Positions 1 to 9,451 are shown, numbered from the stretch's first letter. The stretch: 64,000 nt of DNA from Bradyrhizobium prioriisuperbiae (GCF_032397745.1 NZ_CP135921.1:3522501-3586500), one strand, 5' to 3'. Translations and numbers: made by a program. The notes: generated from the letters alone by a model not told the origin.

Positions 1-1039
1 CGCCGCGGATCAGATTGACCAGGCGTGTCTTGCCGCAGCCGTTGCGGCCGAGCACGACAATGCGGTCGCCCCGGCAGATCCATTGTTTTCCGGTCTTGAA
101 CAGCAGCGTCCCGTCCGGAGTATTGACCGCAACGTCGTCGAGGGTAATCAGGATCTTGGCGTGGGTGCCGCGGTTGGCGAGCCTGATCGCACCTGCTGAG
201 CGGTCACGGTGCGCCGGCCGCGCGGCTTCTTCCAGACGGCTTGCGCGCTGCTTGAGCTGCTTGGTCTTGACCGTCAACAGGTCGCTGCCGGAATTGATTG
301 CGATGTTGTTGAGCTTGGCCGCCTGCCGCCGCAGCTGCTGGGCGGTCTTGACGTCGCGCTGATAACGCCGTTCGTCCGCCGCATCGGTTTCAGCAAGGGC
401 GGTTCGCGCAGGGCTATAAGGCAAGGCAAAAACCTGCGAATGCTCGGGCCGCAGGAACAGCGTCCGGTTGGTGGTGGCGTCGAGGAAGGCGCGGTCGTGG
501 CTGCAGATCACCACCGGCACATCCGCGGGCAGCGTGGCGAGCCAATCCTCCAACTGGGTGATTTTGCCGAGGTCGAGATGGTTGGTCGGCTCGTCGAGCA
601 GCAGCATGTCCGGCTCGCTCGCCCAGGCATGAGCCAGCAACGCCAGCCGCTGCCATCCGCCGCTCAGGCGGGACAACGGCCGGGCGCGCAATTCATGCGG
701 CACCTCGAGTGCATCGAGCACGACATCGGCTCGCCACCCCTCGGTTTGGACCTGCTCCGCCGGCAGTGCGCGGCGAACCATGTCATCGAGGCGCAATTCG
801 CGCAGCGTCGTCGGCACCTCCTGCGCAACGTGTCCGATGCGCAATCCGCGCGAGCGGGTGATGTTGCCCGTGGTCGGGTCGATTTCGCCGGTCAGGCAGT
901 GCAGCAGCGTGGATTTTCCACGGCCGTTGGCGGCGACAATGCCGAGGCGGTCGCCGGTACCGACCACAAGATTGAGATTGACAAAGAGCGGAGTGCGCCG
1001 TGTGACGCCGACGTTTCTCAGGCTGATCAAGGCCATCAT
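1..1039 (-). CDS. ABC-F family ATPase (C-terminus cut by window edge)
   Basis: Soluble duplicated ATPase of the ABC-F type, a family that acts on the ribosome (translation factors or antibiotic protection). The first ATPase domain shows Walker A AANGRGKST (about residues 35-43), signature LSGGW, and Walker B followed by DEPTNHLDL, the typical ABC-F form. A charged linker follows, then the start of a second ATPase domain with Walker A GRNGCGKT close to base 1. There are no membrane segments and no transporter partner nearby. The start is one of two adjacent ATG codons (1039 or 1036). The rest of domain 2 lies outside the window. Which ABC-F subgroup it belongs to cannot be decided here. Confidence 0.9.
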   Translation of the reverse strand, partial: MMALISLRNVGVTRRTPLFVNLNLVVGTGDRLGIVAANGRGKSTLLHCLTGEIDPTTGNITRSRGLRIGHVAQEVPTTLRELRLDDMVRRALPAEQVQTEGWRADVVLDALEVPHELRARPLSRLSGGWQRLALLAHAWASEPDMLLLDEPTNHLDLGKITQLEDWLATLPADVPVVICSHDRAFLDATTNRTLFLRPEHSQVFALPYSPARTALAETDAADERRYQRDVKTAQQLRRQAAKLNNIAINSGSDLLTVKTKQLKQRASRLEEAARPAHRDRSAGAIRLANRGTHAKILITLDDVAVNTPDGTLLFKTGKQWICRGDRIVVLGRNGCGKTRLVNLIRG

Positions 1040-1574
1040 TGGTCTCTGGTTTGCCGGGAGCCGTCCTGCGCGAGGGCGGCGATGACCCAGTGGCTCGTAT
1101 CAAGTCGGCGAGCTGCTCACGCACAAAGGTGCGGGATCGCTGACCATGGGGACGGGCAAACCAGAAGAGACGAGGATGAAATCTCCGGTCAGCCCTGCAA
1201 ACGCATCTGCAGGGCGTGATTCGGGCCGCGCCGATGGTGGTGATTCAAAAATGCGAACACGCGGCCCTCCTTTCTCAAGATATGAAATTGCAGAGATATT
1301 TTAGCGCCGGCCATACGTGCGCGCAATCCCGCTCATGAACGGCGACGACGTCATGCGCCTCCGCGAGGGCGCAACGGAACCTCAGTCTGGCAGAAACATT
1401 ACGATATTGTCAGGATTATCAGGGGGCTGCGCTCAGGCTCGGTTCATGTTCCGCTTGCTTCTCTCTGGGCGGCCATACCGACGGGGTCTGGATTTTTGAA
1501 CCGTTCCGGTGCGATGGCCGACGAACTGAACGGCTCAAGACATGACAACTGCAAAAACTGCAAAGGACACCACG
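1040..1574. other. intergenic region, no gene recognised
   Basis: About 535 bases between the divergently read ABC-F gene and the secreted-protein gene. Short open frames exist, but none has a convincing ribosome site or recognisable product. It must hold promoters for both neighbours, but I cannot place them with confidence. Confidence 0.5.
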
Positions 1575-2195
1575 ATGCGCACTTTGATTCCCACCAGGCG
1601 GGCCGCTTTGATGGTCACGTGTTTCGCGCTCGCTGCCGCCGTCGCGTCGGGCGGCACTGCATTCGCCCAGGCCAAGAAGGATGCGCCGAAGCAGGCCGCG
1701 CCGGCCGCGGCTCCCGCCGCCGCACCTCCGGCCGCTGCTCAGGAGCAGGCGCCGGAATTGAAGCAGATGGCGCTGACCGACAAGCAGATCGAAGGTGTGC
1801 TGGCGTCGCAGAAGGAAATGGACGCCATCACCGACAAGATTCCGGAGGCACAGGCCGATAAGCCGAATCCGAAGGTGCAGGCGCAGCTCGACGGCGTCGC
1901 CAAGAAGTACGGTTTCGCGAGCTACCTGGAATACAGCGACGTGGTCGACAACATCAGCCTCGTCCTGTCCGGCATCGATCCCAAGACCAAGGAGTTCCTG
2001 CAGCCCCCGGAGGCGCTGAAGAAGCAGATCGCCGCGCTGCAGGCCGACACCAAGACGCCGGCGAAAGACAAGAAAGCCGCGCTCGAAGACATGAACGAGG
2101 CGCTCAAGAGCACGCCAACCGTGCAGTTTCCCGACAACGTTGCGCTGGTGACCAAGAATTACGACAAGCTGAGCGCTGCGCTGCAGGAAGACTGA
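1575..2195 (+). CDS. secreted hypothetical protein, Ala/Pro/Lys-rich N-terminus
   Basis: A 206-residue protein with a typical Sec signal peptide (Arg-rich start, hydrophobic core, cleavage near TAFAQ at about residue 31). A low-complexity Lys/Ala/Pro stretch follows, then a mostly helical acidic/basic domain with repeated K, Q and D residues. No catalytic motif is visible. I chose the ATG at 1575 because AAAGGA lies 7 bases upstream and the signal peptide begins there; an in-frame ATG at 1542 lacks such a site. It is followed by a strong terminator, so it is probably monocistronic. The function is unknown; a periplasmic location is inferred. Confidence 0.75.
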   Translation: MRTLIPTRRAALMVTCFALAAAVASGGTAFAQAKKDAPKQAAPAAAPAAAPPAAAQEQAPELKQMALTDKQIEGVLASQKEMDAITDKIPEAQADKPNPKVQAQLDGVAKKYGFASYLEYSDVVDNISLVLSGIDPKTKEFLQPPEALKKQIAALQADTKTPAKDKKAALEDMNEALKSTPTVQFPDNVALVTKNYDKLSAALQED

Positions 2196-2226
2196 TCGCT
2201 CCGCAGAATTCTCCTCTCATGACCCA

Positions 2227-2259
2227 GCCTCCGCGCCTGTTCCGGCGCGGAGGCTTTTT
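2227..2259 (+). terminator. rho-independent terminator after secreted protein
   Basis: Perfect 11-bp stem (2227-2237 with 2244-2254), a 6-base loop and a run of five T. It sits 32 bases after the stop codon of the secreted-protein gene. Confidence 0.9.
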
Positions 2260-2329
2260 ATTGCGGCCGGTCTCCCTTTTTCCGGGACATGCATTAATCT
2301 GCCAACCGAAACTCGTGTTGGAGGGCGCC

Positions 2330-3643
2330 ATGATCTCGTTCAAATTGTCAGTTTTCGCCGCGTCGCTGGCCTTGCTTGCGGTGGCGTCGTCGGACGAAAC
2401 ACGCGCGCAAGCCCCGACTGAGGCGGCGACAACCGCGATCCTGGCGAATGCTAAGATCGCCAAGGCCTTCACGGATATCAAGGACGACGATGCCCGTGCG
2501 CTCGAGGAACAGAAGCGCATCACCGAAATTCCCGCGCCCCCCTACAAGGAACGCGTGCGGGGCGAATATCTCCTCAAGCGGTTCCAGGAGCTTGGCCTCA
2601 AGGACGCCGCGTTCGACAGCGAAGGCAATGTGATCGCGCTGCGCAAGGGAACGGGCGGCGGCCGTCCCAGGCTCGTGGTCTCGGCGCATCAGGACACGGT
2701 GTTTCCCGAGGGCACCGACGTCACGGTGAAGGAGAAGGACGGGCTGGTGCTGGCGCCCGGGATCGGTGACGATTCCCGTGGTCTTGCCGCGCTGCTGTCG
2801 ATGATCCAGGCGCTGAACACCAATCAGATCTCAACCGTCGGCGACATCATGTTCGTTGCGACCGTTGGCGAGGAAGAGCTCGGCAACCTGCGCGGGGTCA
2901 AGGCGCTGTTCCGCGATCACAAGGATATCGACGGCTTCATCTCGATCGACGGTCTCGGCATCACCCGGGTGGTCAATCAGGCCACTGGCAGTCACCGCTA
3001 CGAGATGATTTTCAAGGGCCCCGGCGGTCACAGCTTCCAGGAGTTTGGTCTGCCGAGTGCGAACCATGCGCTTGGGCGCGCCATCGCCAAGATCGCCGAA
3101 CTGCAGACCCCATCCGAGCCGCGCACCACCTTCACGGTGGGCACCGTCTCCGGCGGTACCTCGGTCAATGCCATCGCCGCGGAAGCCCGCATGGCGGTGG
3201 ACATGCGCTCGAACTCCACCGAGGAGCTGCTCAAGCTCGAAGCGCGGCTGCTGGATCTGGTGAAGGATGCGGTGGTGGACGAGAACAAGCGCTGGAACAC
3301 CGACAAGATCAGTGTCGAGATCAAGATGATCGGCGATCGGCCCGCGGGCATCGTGGCGGAAGACTCACCGATCGTGCAGGCTTCGCAACGTGCGATCACC
3401 GTGCTCACCCGCGCCCCGCGCGTCACCTTCGCTGGTTCCAGCACGGACTCCAATCTCGCGATGTCGCTGGGCATTCCGGCCGTGACCATCGGCGGTGGCG
3501 GCGAGGGCGGCAACTGGCATTCGCGCAACGAGTGGTACAAACCGGTCGATGCCTGGCTCGGTCCGCAGAACGCGTTGCTGACCGCGGTGGTGCTGACCGG
3601 CCTCGACGGGGCGACGCAGCCGCTGTTGAAGACGCGGAAGTAG
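2330..3643 (+). CDS. secreted M20 family metallopeptidase
   Basis: A 437-residue zinc peptidase of the M20 family (PepT / carboxypeptidase G2 type) with a signal peptide, so probably periplasmic. Visible metal and catalytic positions: His120 and Asp122 in [11 protein letters not shown], the bridging Asp in GIGDDSRG, the Glu pair in GEEELGN, and the late His in [12 protein letters not shown] dimerisation insert lies between them (HSFQEFG region). The ATG at 2330 has GGAGG six bases upstream and starts the signal peptide; the longer frame from 2219 would begin inside the preceding terminator. The exact peptide substrate is not deducible. A related secreted M20 gene lies at 4968-6224. Confidence 0.88.
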   Translation: MISFKLSVFAASLALLAVASSDETRAQAPTEAATTAILANAKIAKAFTDIKDDDARALEEQKRITEIPAPPYKERVRGEYLLKRFQELGLKDAAFDSEGNVIALRKGTGGGRPRLVVSAHQDTVFPEGTDVTVKEKDGLVLAPGIGDDSRGLAALLSMIQALNTNQISTVGDIMFVATVGEEELGNLRGVKALFRDHKDIDGFISIDGLGITRVVNQATGSHRYEMIFKGPGGHSFQEFGLPSANHALGRAIAKIAELQTPSEPRTTFTVGTVSGGTSVNAIAAEARMAVDMRSNSTEELLKLEARLLDLVKDAVVDENKRWNTDKISVEIKMIGDRPAGIVAEDSPIVQASQRAITVLTRAPRVTFAGSSTDSNLAMSLGIPAVTIGGGGEGGNWHSRNEWYKPVDAWLGPQNALLTAVVLTGLDGATQPLLKTRK

Positions 3644-3656
3644 GATCATCAATATC

Positions 3657-3725
3657 GTAGCCCGGATGAGCGCAGCGATATCCGGGATGATCTCACCCGG
3701 ATGTCGCTGCGCTCATCCGGGCTAC
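3657..3725. repeat. long palindromic intergenic repeat (REP-like)
   Basis: A 69-base near-perfect inverted repeat. Arms of about 30 bases begin with GTAGCCCGGATGAGCGCAGC and close on its complement, around a short centre. It lies between convergent genes (M20 peptidase and alcohol dehydrogenase), where it could also act as a two-way terminator. The form is that of dispersed palindromic repeats found between genes in bradyrhizobia; copy number cannot be checked here. Confidence 0.75.
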
Positions 3726-3752
3726 AGGCCTTAGAATGAGAGTGCGTCGCTC

Positions 3753-4841
3753 TCAACTATCGAACACCACGATGCTGCGCAGCGTCTTGCCGGCCTTCAT
3801 GTTGGCGAAGCCGTCGTTGATCTCGGACAACTTCAGTTTCGCCGAGATCCAGTCCTCGAGATGCAGCTTGCCCCGCATGTAGAATTCGATCAGGCGGGGC
3901 ATGTCGACGCGGAAATGGTTGGAGCCCATCGATGAGCCCTGGATGCGGCGTTCGCGCAGGAAGTCGAAGCCGTGCAGCTCGATCTTCTGGCCGTACGGCA
4001 CCATGCCGACGATGGTGGCGGTGCCGCCGGCGGCAAGCATGGCGAACGACTGCTCCGCGGTTTCCTTCGTGCCCAGCACCTCGAAGGCGTGCTGAACGCC
4101 GCCGCTGGTCAATTCCTTCACCTGGGCGACGGGATCGCCGTCCCTGGGATTGACCAGGTCGGTAGCTCCGAGCTTGGTGGCGAGCTGCAGCTTGGCCGGA
4201 TTGGTGTCGATCGCGATGATGCGTCCCGCGCCGGCGATCGCTGCGCCATTGATGGCGGCCATGCCGACACCGCCGCAGCCAATCACCGCCACGGTCTCGC
4301 CGGCGGTCACTTTTGCCGTGTTCACAACAGCGCCATAACCGGTGATGACGCCGCAGCCGATCAAGGCTGCGAGTTCGAGCGGCATGTCTTTGCGGATCTT
4401 CACAACGGCGTTCTCATGCACCAGCATCTGCTCGGCAAACGACGATAAATTGATGAACTGGTGCATCAGTTCGCCGCCCTTCCAGCTCAGCCGTTTCGAC
4501 TGCCCCGGCAGCATCTTCACGTCGGTGTTGGTGCACAGCACGGTGCGGCCGGTCGCGCAATTGTCGCAGGTGCCGCAAAACACCGAGAGACACGTCACGA
4601 CATGGTCGCCGGGCTTCACATAGGTGACGTCGGCGCCGACTTGCTCGACCACGCCGGCGGATTCATGCCCCAGCACAGCGGGCAGCGGATGCGGATAGAG
4701 CCCCTCCATGAAATGCAGGTCGGAATGGCAGAGCCCGGCGACACGGGTGCGGATCAGCACCTCGCGTGGTCCCGGCTTCTGCAGGCTGACGTCTTCGATG
4801 GCCAGTGGCGTGTTGACGGCGTGCAGGACGGCGGCCTTCAT
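3753..4841 (-). CDS. zinc-dependent alcohol dehydrogenase
   Basis: A 362-residue medium-chain dehydrogenase that oxidises an alcohol or reduces an aldehyde with NAD(P). It has the catalytic zinc region (GLCHSDLHF and GHESAGVV), the structural zinc loop with four Cys (CGTCDNC, then Cys after seven residues) and a Rossmann fold with GCGGVGMAA at about residues 189-197. The insert before GAALIGCGVITGYG resembles class III / aryl-alcohol type enzymes. It is convergent with the upstream M20 gene and stands alone. The substrate is unknown; glutathione-formaldehyde activity is less likely because of sequence differences around the pocket. Confidence 0.88.
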   Translation of the reverse strand: MKAAVLHAVNTPLAIEDVSLQKPGPREVLIRTRVAGLCHSDLHFMEGLYPHPLPAVLGHESAGVVEQVGADVTYVKPGDHVVTCLSVFCGTCDNCATGRTVLCTNTDVKMLPGQSKRLSWKGGELMHQFINLSSFAEQMLVHENAVVKIRKDMPLELAALIGCGVITGYGAVVNTAKVTAGETVAVIGCGGVGMAAINGAAIAGAGRIIAIDTNPAKLQLATKLGATDLVNPRDGDPVAQVKELTSGGVQHAFEVLGTKETAEQSFAMLAAGGTATIVGMVPYGQKIELHGFDFLRERRIQGSSMGSNHFRVDMPRLIEFYMRGKLHLEDWISAKLKLSEINDGFANMKAGKTLRSIVVFDS

Positions 4842-4877
4842 GACAACGATTTCCTTCCAGTTGACTGATTTTCTTGG

Positions 4878-4911
4878 TTTTTCGACAGGGGCCGAGTTTG
4901 GCCCGGCCCCT
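4878..4911 (-). terminator. possible terminator of the second M20 gene
   Basis: Eight-base GC-rich arms (4887-4894 and 4904-4911). Read on the minus strand, a short A/T-rich tract follows, downstream of the peptidase stop codon. The T run is imperfect. Confidence 0.4.
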
Positions 4912-4967
4912 GGGATGGGGATTGCGTGCAGTGGCTATCGTCTTCGCAGGGCTGACCGCCGCCGCAA

Positions 4968-6224
4968 CTATTTCTGGCCCAGTTCGGTGAGCAGGCGGGT
5001 CATCAGATAGAGCCGCGGCACGATCGACTCCGTGACGATGTATTCGTCGTGGGCGTGATAACCGAAACCGGCGAGGCCGAGGCTTTCCAGCACCACGGCC
5101 TTGCCGCTGCGGCCGGCGAAGCCGGCGTCTGTGCCGCCGCCGGTGGTCTCGGCGATATCGAGGGGACGATCGATCTCCGCATAAATCGCCTGTGCGCGCT
5201 TGGCGAGCGTCCGGCTGGCCTCGCCGCCGACGAAGGCCGGCCGGCCGTTCTCCATCTTGATGGTGGTCTCGGTGTCCGGCACCAGCTTGCCGGAATTCAC
5301 CTTGTCCTGCAGCGCCGTGCGCAGCTTTGCGACGCCGTCGTTCACCGTCAGGCGCACATCACCGGTGGCCACAGCCTTGTCGGGAATCTGGTTGCGCACG
5401 GTGCCGGCCTGCGCGACCGTCCAGTTCAGCTGCACACCGGGAATGCTTTTCGCCACGTCGCGGGTTTGCAGCAATTGGTGCGACAGCTCGATCAGTGCAT
5501 TGCGACCGAGATCCGGATTGACGCCCGCATGCGCGGCGCGACCTTTGACCTCCATCACCACCGATGTGGTGCCGCTGGCCCCGAGCAGCACGGACTCGTT
5601 CTTGTTGGCGGCGCCAGCCAGCGTGGGTTCGCAGGACAGCACCACGTCGTGCTGGTCGGCGATCTCCGAGATCAGTTCGCCGGAGCCGATCGAGCCAACT
5701 TCTTCATCCGGATTGAACATGACAGTGAGTTTGGCGTAATCGCGCCAGCCGTTTTCGCTCAGGATCTTCAGCGCATGCAGGATCACGGCGAGTCCACCTT
5801 TGTCGTCGGCGATGCCGGGGCCGAAGATCTTGTTGCCGTCCACGCGATAAGGCTGCGCCGCCAGGATCCCCGGCTGATAGACCGTATCCATATGGCCGAT
5901 CAGCATCAGCTTTTTGGTGCCGTTGCCTTCCAGCGTGCCGATCACAATGTCGGCCCCGGCGCCTTTGGTCACCTTGCGCCGCTCGGTCCTGAAGCCTAGC
6001 GCCTTCAGCCGGCCCTCGGTCAGATCGGCCATTTTGGCGAGCCCCGCCACGTCGGAACTGCCTGACTCGATCAAAACCATGTCGCGCAGGGTTTCGATCA
6101 GCGCCGGCTTTGCCTGTTCGGCGGCCGCCTTGAGTTTGGCATCGGGAGCCGCGAGCGCTTGCGCCGAGCAGAGAAGGCCGACGGCCGCTGCAAAGGCCGG
6201 AAGAAGATTTCGAGAGTTCATCAT
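4968..6224 (-). CDS. secreted M20 peptidase, glutamate carboxypeptidase type
   Basis: A 418-residue M20 metallopeptidase with a signal peptide (cleavage near AQALAAP). Metal site residues are His111/Asp113 in GHMDTVYQPG, Asp in GPGIADDKGG, Glu pair in NPDEEVGSIGSG, and a late His in GYHAHDEY. The dimerisation domain starts near AAHAGVNPDLGRNA, as in carboxypeptidase G2, which removes C-terminal glutamate from folate-like or peptide substrates in the periplasm. I chose the tandem ATG at 6224/6221; a frame open from 6422 lacks a signal and overlaps the divergent ogt leader. Substrate preference is by family analogy. Confidence 0.87.
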   Translation of the reverse strand: MMNSRNLLPAFAAAVGLLCSAQALAAPDAKLKAAAEQAKPALIETLRDMVLIESGSSDVAGLAKMADLTEGRLKALGFRTERRKVTKGAGADIVIGTLEGNGTKKLMLIGHMDTVYQPGILAAQPYRVDGNKIFGPGIADDKGGLAVILHALKILSENGWRDYAKLTVMFNPDEEVGSIGSGELISEIADQHDVVLSCEPTLAGAANKNESVLLGASGTTSVVMEVKGRAAHAGVNPDLGRNALIELSHQLLQTRDVAKSIPGVQLNWTVAQAGTVRNQIPDKAVATGDVRLTVNDGVAKLRTALQDKVNSGKLVPDTETTIKMENGRPAFVGGEASRTLAKRAQAIYAEIDRPLDIAETTGGGTDAGFAGRSGKAVVLESLGLAGFGYHAHDEYIVTESIVPRLYLMTRLLTELGQK

Positions 6225-6472
6225 GATCTGTGTCCCATCTGCGCCAGAGGCTTGCAGGCTAACAGCTGGGTCGCCATTTTCCAGAGAGCGAGCAGGGCCG
6301 CGGGCGCTGCTTTGCGGTCCCGGGAACCTGCACCGGTTGGCTGTGCATGCATCGACGGGGTGTCGCTTTTCGGGTGGCGGGACGGCTGCAGGAGTTCCAG
6401 AATAAACGGGATCCGAGAGCAAGATTCTCCAAGTGTGCGTTGCAGCACTCCATGGTAGTCTCAGGGACGGTC

Positions 6473-7057
6473 ATGACCCAGGGTTTAGGATATACGCTGT
6501 TCGACACTGCCATCGGCCGATGCGGCATTGCATGGGGCGAGCACGGCGTCGTGGGCGTGCAGTTGCCGCTTCCGAAGGAAGCGCAGACACGCACGCGTTT
6601 GCTGCATCGCTGTGAAGGCGCCGAGGAGACGCCGCCGCCACCGCACATTCGCGATGCCATCCTCGGCATGGTCGCTCTGATGAACGGCCAGCCGCGCGAT
6701 TTCACCGACGTCGTCCTTGATACCGCTGGCGTGCCGGACTTCAATCTAAAGGTTTACGAGATCGCGCGCGGCATCGTTGTCGGCAAGACGCTGAGTTATG
6801 GCGATATCGCCAAACGACTCGGTGGCGTCGAGTTGTCGCGCGATGTCGGCCAGGCGCTTGGTCAGAATCCCTATCCGATTATCGTGCCTTGCCATCGCGT
6901 TTTGGCGGCTGGCGGCAAGCCGGGCGGTTTCTCCGCCAATGGCGGCACCGTCACCAAGCTGAAAATGCTGGCGATCGAAGGTGCTTACGTGAATCCCACG
7001 CCGTCGCTGTTCGACTTCCCGGCCAACGAGCCACGCGCTAGATCGGGTCCGCACTGA
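6473..7057 (+). CDS. ogt: methylated-DNA--protein-cysteine methyltransferase
   Basis: A 194-residue suicidal repair protein that transfers the methyl group from O6-methylguanine to its own cysteine. The active-site PCHRV has Cys140, followed by GGFSANGG as in Ogt/AGT proteins; the winged-helix DNA-binding part ([15 protein letters not shown]) precedes it. I chose the ATG at 6473, preceded by AGGGA; an in-frame ATG at 6452 is possible. The gene overlaps the following AraC gene by one base (TGATG), so the two are probably translated together, which recalls a split form of the Ada repair regulator. Confidence 0.92.
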   Translation: MTQGLGYTLFDTAIGRCGIAWGEHGVVGVQLPLPKEAQTRTRLLHRCEGAEETPPPPHIRDAILGMVALMNGQPRDFTDVVLDTAGVPDFNLKVYEIARGIVVGKTLSYGDIAKRLGGVELSRDVGQALGQNPYPIIVPCHRVLAAGGKPGGFSANGGTVTKLKMLAIEGAYVNPTPSLFDFPANEPRARSGPH

Positions 7058-7905
7058 TGTCCGGGGTTGTGCTTCAAGACGGACCGGTGTCCGTGTTCGA
7101 CTATTATTGCGACCTCGGGCCGCACGACAAGCCGTTTACCGAGGTGCACGGCGGCTTTTCGATTTCCTATGTGCGCAAGGGCAGCTTCGCCTGCGAGGCG
7201 CTCGGCCGCTCCCATGATCTGGTGGCCGGATCGTTAATGGTTGGTCGCCCCGGCGGCGAATATATCTGCAGTCATGAGCACCATGCGTGCGGCGACGAAT
7301 GCCTGAGCTTTCAGTTCGCGCCTGACCTCGCGGACACGATCTCCGGCGATGACAGCATCTGGCACGCCACTGCCGTGCCACCGCTGGAGGACCTGATGGT
7401 GGTCGGTGAACTGGCCCAGGCGGTAGCGAAGAATCGCAGCGATCTCGGTCTCGACGAAGTCGGGCTGCTGCTGGCGTCGCGTTTCGCCGACGCGGTGTCC
7501 GGAACCAAGCGCAGGAGCGGCATGGTGCGCAGCGCCGACCGGCGCCGCGTGGTGGAAACCGCGCTGTGGATCGACGCTTATTCGCACCGCGCGATCGATC
7601 TCGCGATGGCTGCGAAGCGGGCGGAGCTGAGCTCGTTTCATTTCCTGCGCCTGTTCACCAAAGCGCTCGGTGTCAGCCCGCATCAGTATCTGGTGCGGTC
7701 GCGGTTGCGTCATGCCGCGCGGTTGCTTGCCGATGATGCGCGCGCCATTACCGATGTGGCGTTCGATGTCGGGTTCGGCGATCTGTCGAATTTCGTGCGC
7801 ACCTTCCATCGCGCTGCCGGCGTGTCTCCCAGCGGATTCCGCCGCATGGCCAAGGGAGATCGCTCCATGGTGCAGGAGCGGCTGAAGGCCGTCCTGATCC
7901 AGTAA
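7057..7905 (+). CDS. AraC family transcriptional regulator
   Basis: A 282-residue regulator. The N-terminal half is cupin-like ([27 protein letters not shown]), with a His/Cys cluster [12 protein letters not shown] at about residues 68-79 that might sense a metal, redox state or alkylation. The C-terminal AraC domain has two helix-turn-helix units ([22 protein letters not shown] and [28 protein letters not shown]). It is coupled to ogt by a one-base overlap. Unlike true Ada, it has no zinc N-terminal Ada domain. Control of ogt or neighbouring genes is inferred from position only. Confidence 0.88.
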   Translation: MSGVVLQDGPVSVFDYYCDLGPHDKPFTEVHGGFSISYVRKGSFACEALGRSHDLVAGSLMVGRPGGEYICSHEHHACGDECLSFQFAPDLADTISGDDSIWHATAVPPLEDLMVVGELAQAVAKNRSDLGLDEVGLLLASRFADAVSGTKRRSGMVRSADRRRVVETALWIDAYSHRAIDLAMAAKRAELSSFHFLRLFTKALGVSPHQYLVRSRLRHAARLLADDARAITDVAFDVGFGDLSNFVRTFHRAAGVSPSGFRRMAKGDRSMVQERLKAVLIQ

Positions 7906-7928
7906 CAGCGGGTGCAGATATCAGCGCC

Positions 7929-8411
7929 TTAAAGTGCGGCAATCAGCTTTTTGAGCAGGGCGTTCAGCTTGTCCTGTTCGGCCGGGGTCAACACCGACAG
8001 CAAGCGTTCCTCGTTTGCGACATGGCGGTCGATGGTCTCATCGATGACCCGCTTGCCGGCCTCGGTCAGCGCGATCAGCTTGCCGCGGCGGTCATTGGGA
8101 TCGGGGCGCCGCTCCACCAGCTCGGCCCGCTCCAGGCGGTCCAGCCGGTTGGTCATGCCGCCCGAGGAAATCATGGCGGCTTCATACAGCCGTGTCGGAG
8201 AGAGCATATAGGGCTCTCCAGAGCGCCTCAGTGTCGCCAGCACGTCGAACTCGCCGGGCTGCAGTCCGACTGCTGTGAACAGCGGGTTCATGTGGTCGCG
8301 CATCACCCGCTCGGCTGCGTCGGACAGGCGCCCGAAGATCGCCATCGGCAGGCTGGGAAGATCCGGGCGTTCGTGGGCCCATTGTTCGACAGCCGTATCG
8401 GCGCGGTCCAT
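7929..8411 (-). CDS. MarR family transcriptional regulator
   Basis: A 160-residue winged-helix repressor. The DNA-recognition helix lies in SPTRLYEAAMISSGGMTNRLDRLE, and the wing in VERRPDPNDRRGKLIALTEAG is typical of MarR. I chose the ATG at 8411 because AGAGGAA lies upstream. A TTG at 8432 would overlap the operator palindrome. It is divergent from a VOC-family gene, and the shared 110-base region holds a perfect inverted repeat, so autoregulation and control of the VOC gene are likely. The ligand is unknown. Confidence 0.9.
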   Translation of the reverse strand: MDRADTAVEQWAHERPDLPSLPMAIFGRLSDAAERVMRDHMNPLFTAVGLQPGEFDVLATLRRSGEPYMLSPTRLYEAAMISSGGMTNRLDRLERAELVERRPDPNDRRGKLIALTEAGKRVIDETIDRHVANEERLLSVLTPAEQDKLNALLKKLIAAL

Positions 8412-8427
8412 GGCAGATTCCTCTTGA

Positions 8428-8459
8428 CGCAATGTATCTTTGTATTAAGATACATTGCG
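8428..8459. promoter_or_regulatory. palindromic operator between marR-type and VOC genes
   Basis: Perfect 13-bp inverted repeat CGCAATGTATCTT / AAGATACATTGCG separated by 6 bases. It lies 17 bases upstream of the MarR start codon and in front of the divergent VOC gene. The size and position fit a MarR dimer site; this is inference. Confidence 0.8.
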
Positions 8460-8520
8460 TACGGTAACATAACATAAAACTACATTACCCTGACTCGAAA
8501 CGTTATTGAAGGAGGAAGTG

Positions 8521-8928
8521 ATGACCAAGATGATTTTCGTGAATCTCCCCGTGCGGGATCTGGCGGCCTCGACGGCATTCTACTTGGCGCTGGGCGGCAC
8601 GCTGAACCCGCAGTTCTCCAGCGACCAGGCATCGTCCATCATGTTCTCCGACACGATCGTCGTGATGCTGCTGACTCACGACCATTATCGCCAGTTCACC
8701 CAGCGTCCGATCGGCGATGCCCGGCGCGAAAGCCAGGCGCTGATCGCGCTCAGCGCCGAGAGCCGCGACGCCGTCAACGCGACAGTGACGCAGGCCACCG
8801 CCGCCGGTGGCCGGGCCGACCCCAACCCGGCGCAGGATCATGGTTTCATGTTCGGCCGCAGTGTCGAGGACCTCGACGGCTATGTCTGGGAGATCATGTG
8901 GATGGACATGAGCGAGCAGGGCGCGTGA
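8521..8928 (+). CDS. VOC family (glyoxalase-fold) protein
   Basis: A 135-residue protein of the vicinal-oxygen-chelate fold, resembling the lactoylglutathione-lyase-like proteins often paired with regulators. It starts MTKMIFVNLPVRDLAASTAFYLALGG, and the C-terminal part is FGRSVEDLDGYVWEIMWMD with the expected late Glu ligand. The ATG at 8521 follows AAGGAGGAAG, an excellent ribosome site. It is divergent from the MarR gene across the palindrome, so it is the likely MarR target. The substrate is unknown. Confidence 0.87.
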   Translation: MTKMIFVNLPVRDLAASTAFYLALGGTLNPQFSSDQASSIMFSDTIVVMLLTHDHYRQFTQRPIGDARRESQALIALSAESRDAVNATVTQATAAGGRADPNPAQDHGFMFGRSVEDLDGYVWEIMWMDMSEQGA

Positions 8929-9076
8929 GCTGACCGCTTCGACGACAAGGGCATTCGACTTATCGCGGATGCCCTTCGGCGCCGTTGTTTCCCGTGCGAC
9001 GGCGGCCGCAAGATTGTCCAAGCCGGCCACGAAATGCCGCGCCTAGAGTGATCTCCTCGCACACCAGGAGATCGTC

Positions 9077-9439
9077 ATGTACGACCATATCGGCCTCAAA
9101 GTGAAAGACCTCGGCGCCAGCGTGCGCTTCTATGAAGCGGCGTTGACGGGGCTGGGGCATGTCTTGTGCTCGCGCGATGCATCGGGGGCCGGTTTTGGCC
9201 CGAAGGATGCGCCGGCGCTGTGGCTGCATGCGGCGAAGGCATCGCCGAGCGCGGGTGCGCATGTCGCGTTTCAGGCCACCAACCGCAAGGCGGTCGATCG
9301 TTTCCATGCGGATGGCGTCAAGGCTGGCGGCAAGGACAATGGCGCGCCGGGCCTGCGCGCCGATTACAGCCCGACCTATTACGCCGCCTTCCTGATCGAT
9401 CCGGACGGCAATAATGTCGAAGCGGTCTGCCTCAAGTAA
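9077..9439 (+). CDS. VOC family protein, small glyoxalase-like
   Basis: A 120-residue VOC protein (MYDHIGLKVKDLGASVRFYEAAL at the start, YYAAFLIDPDGNNVEAVC at the end), the full length of a single-domain member. It is followed 12 bases later by the SRPBCC gene, so the two are probably co-transcribed. AGGAG lies before the ATG. No substrate can be assigned; many relatives are annotated only as glyoxalase-like. Confidence 0.86.
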   Translation: MYDHIGLKVKDLGASVRFYEAALTGLGHVLCSRDASGAGFGPKDAPALWLHAAKASPSAGAHVAFQATNRKAVDRFHADGVKAGGKDNGAPGLRADYSPTYYAAFLIDPDGNNVEAVCLK

Positions 9440-9451
9440 CGGAGCAGTTTC

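Noticed and set aside
209..1219. Long plus-strand open frame of 336 codons
   Set aside because: It lies opposite the ABC-F gene, is rich in Arg/Gln/Gly typical of antisense GC-rich frames, and shows no domain.
5049..5999. Plus-strand open frame of 316 codons
   Set aside because: Antisense shadow of the secreted M20 peptidase; no recognisable motif.
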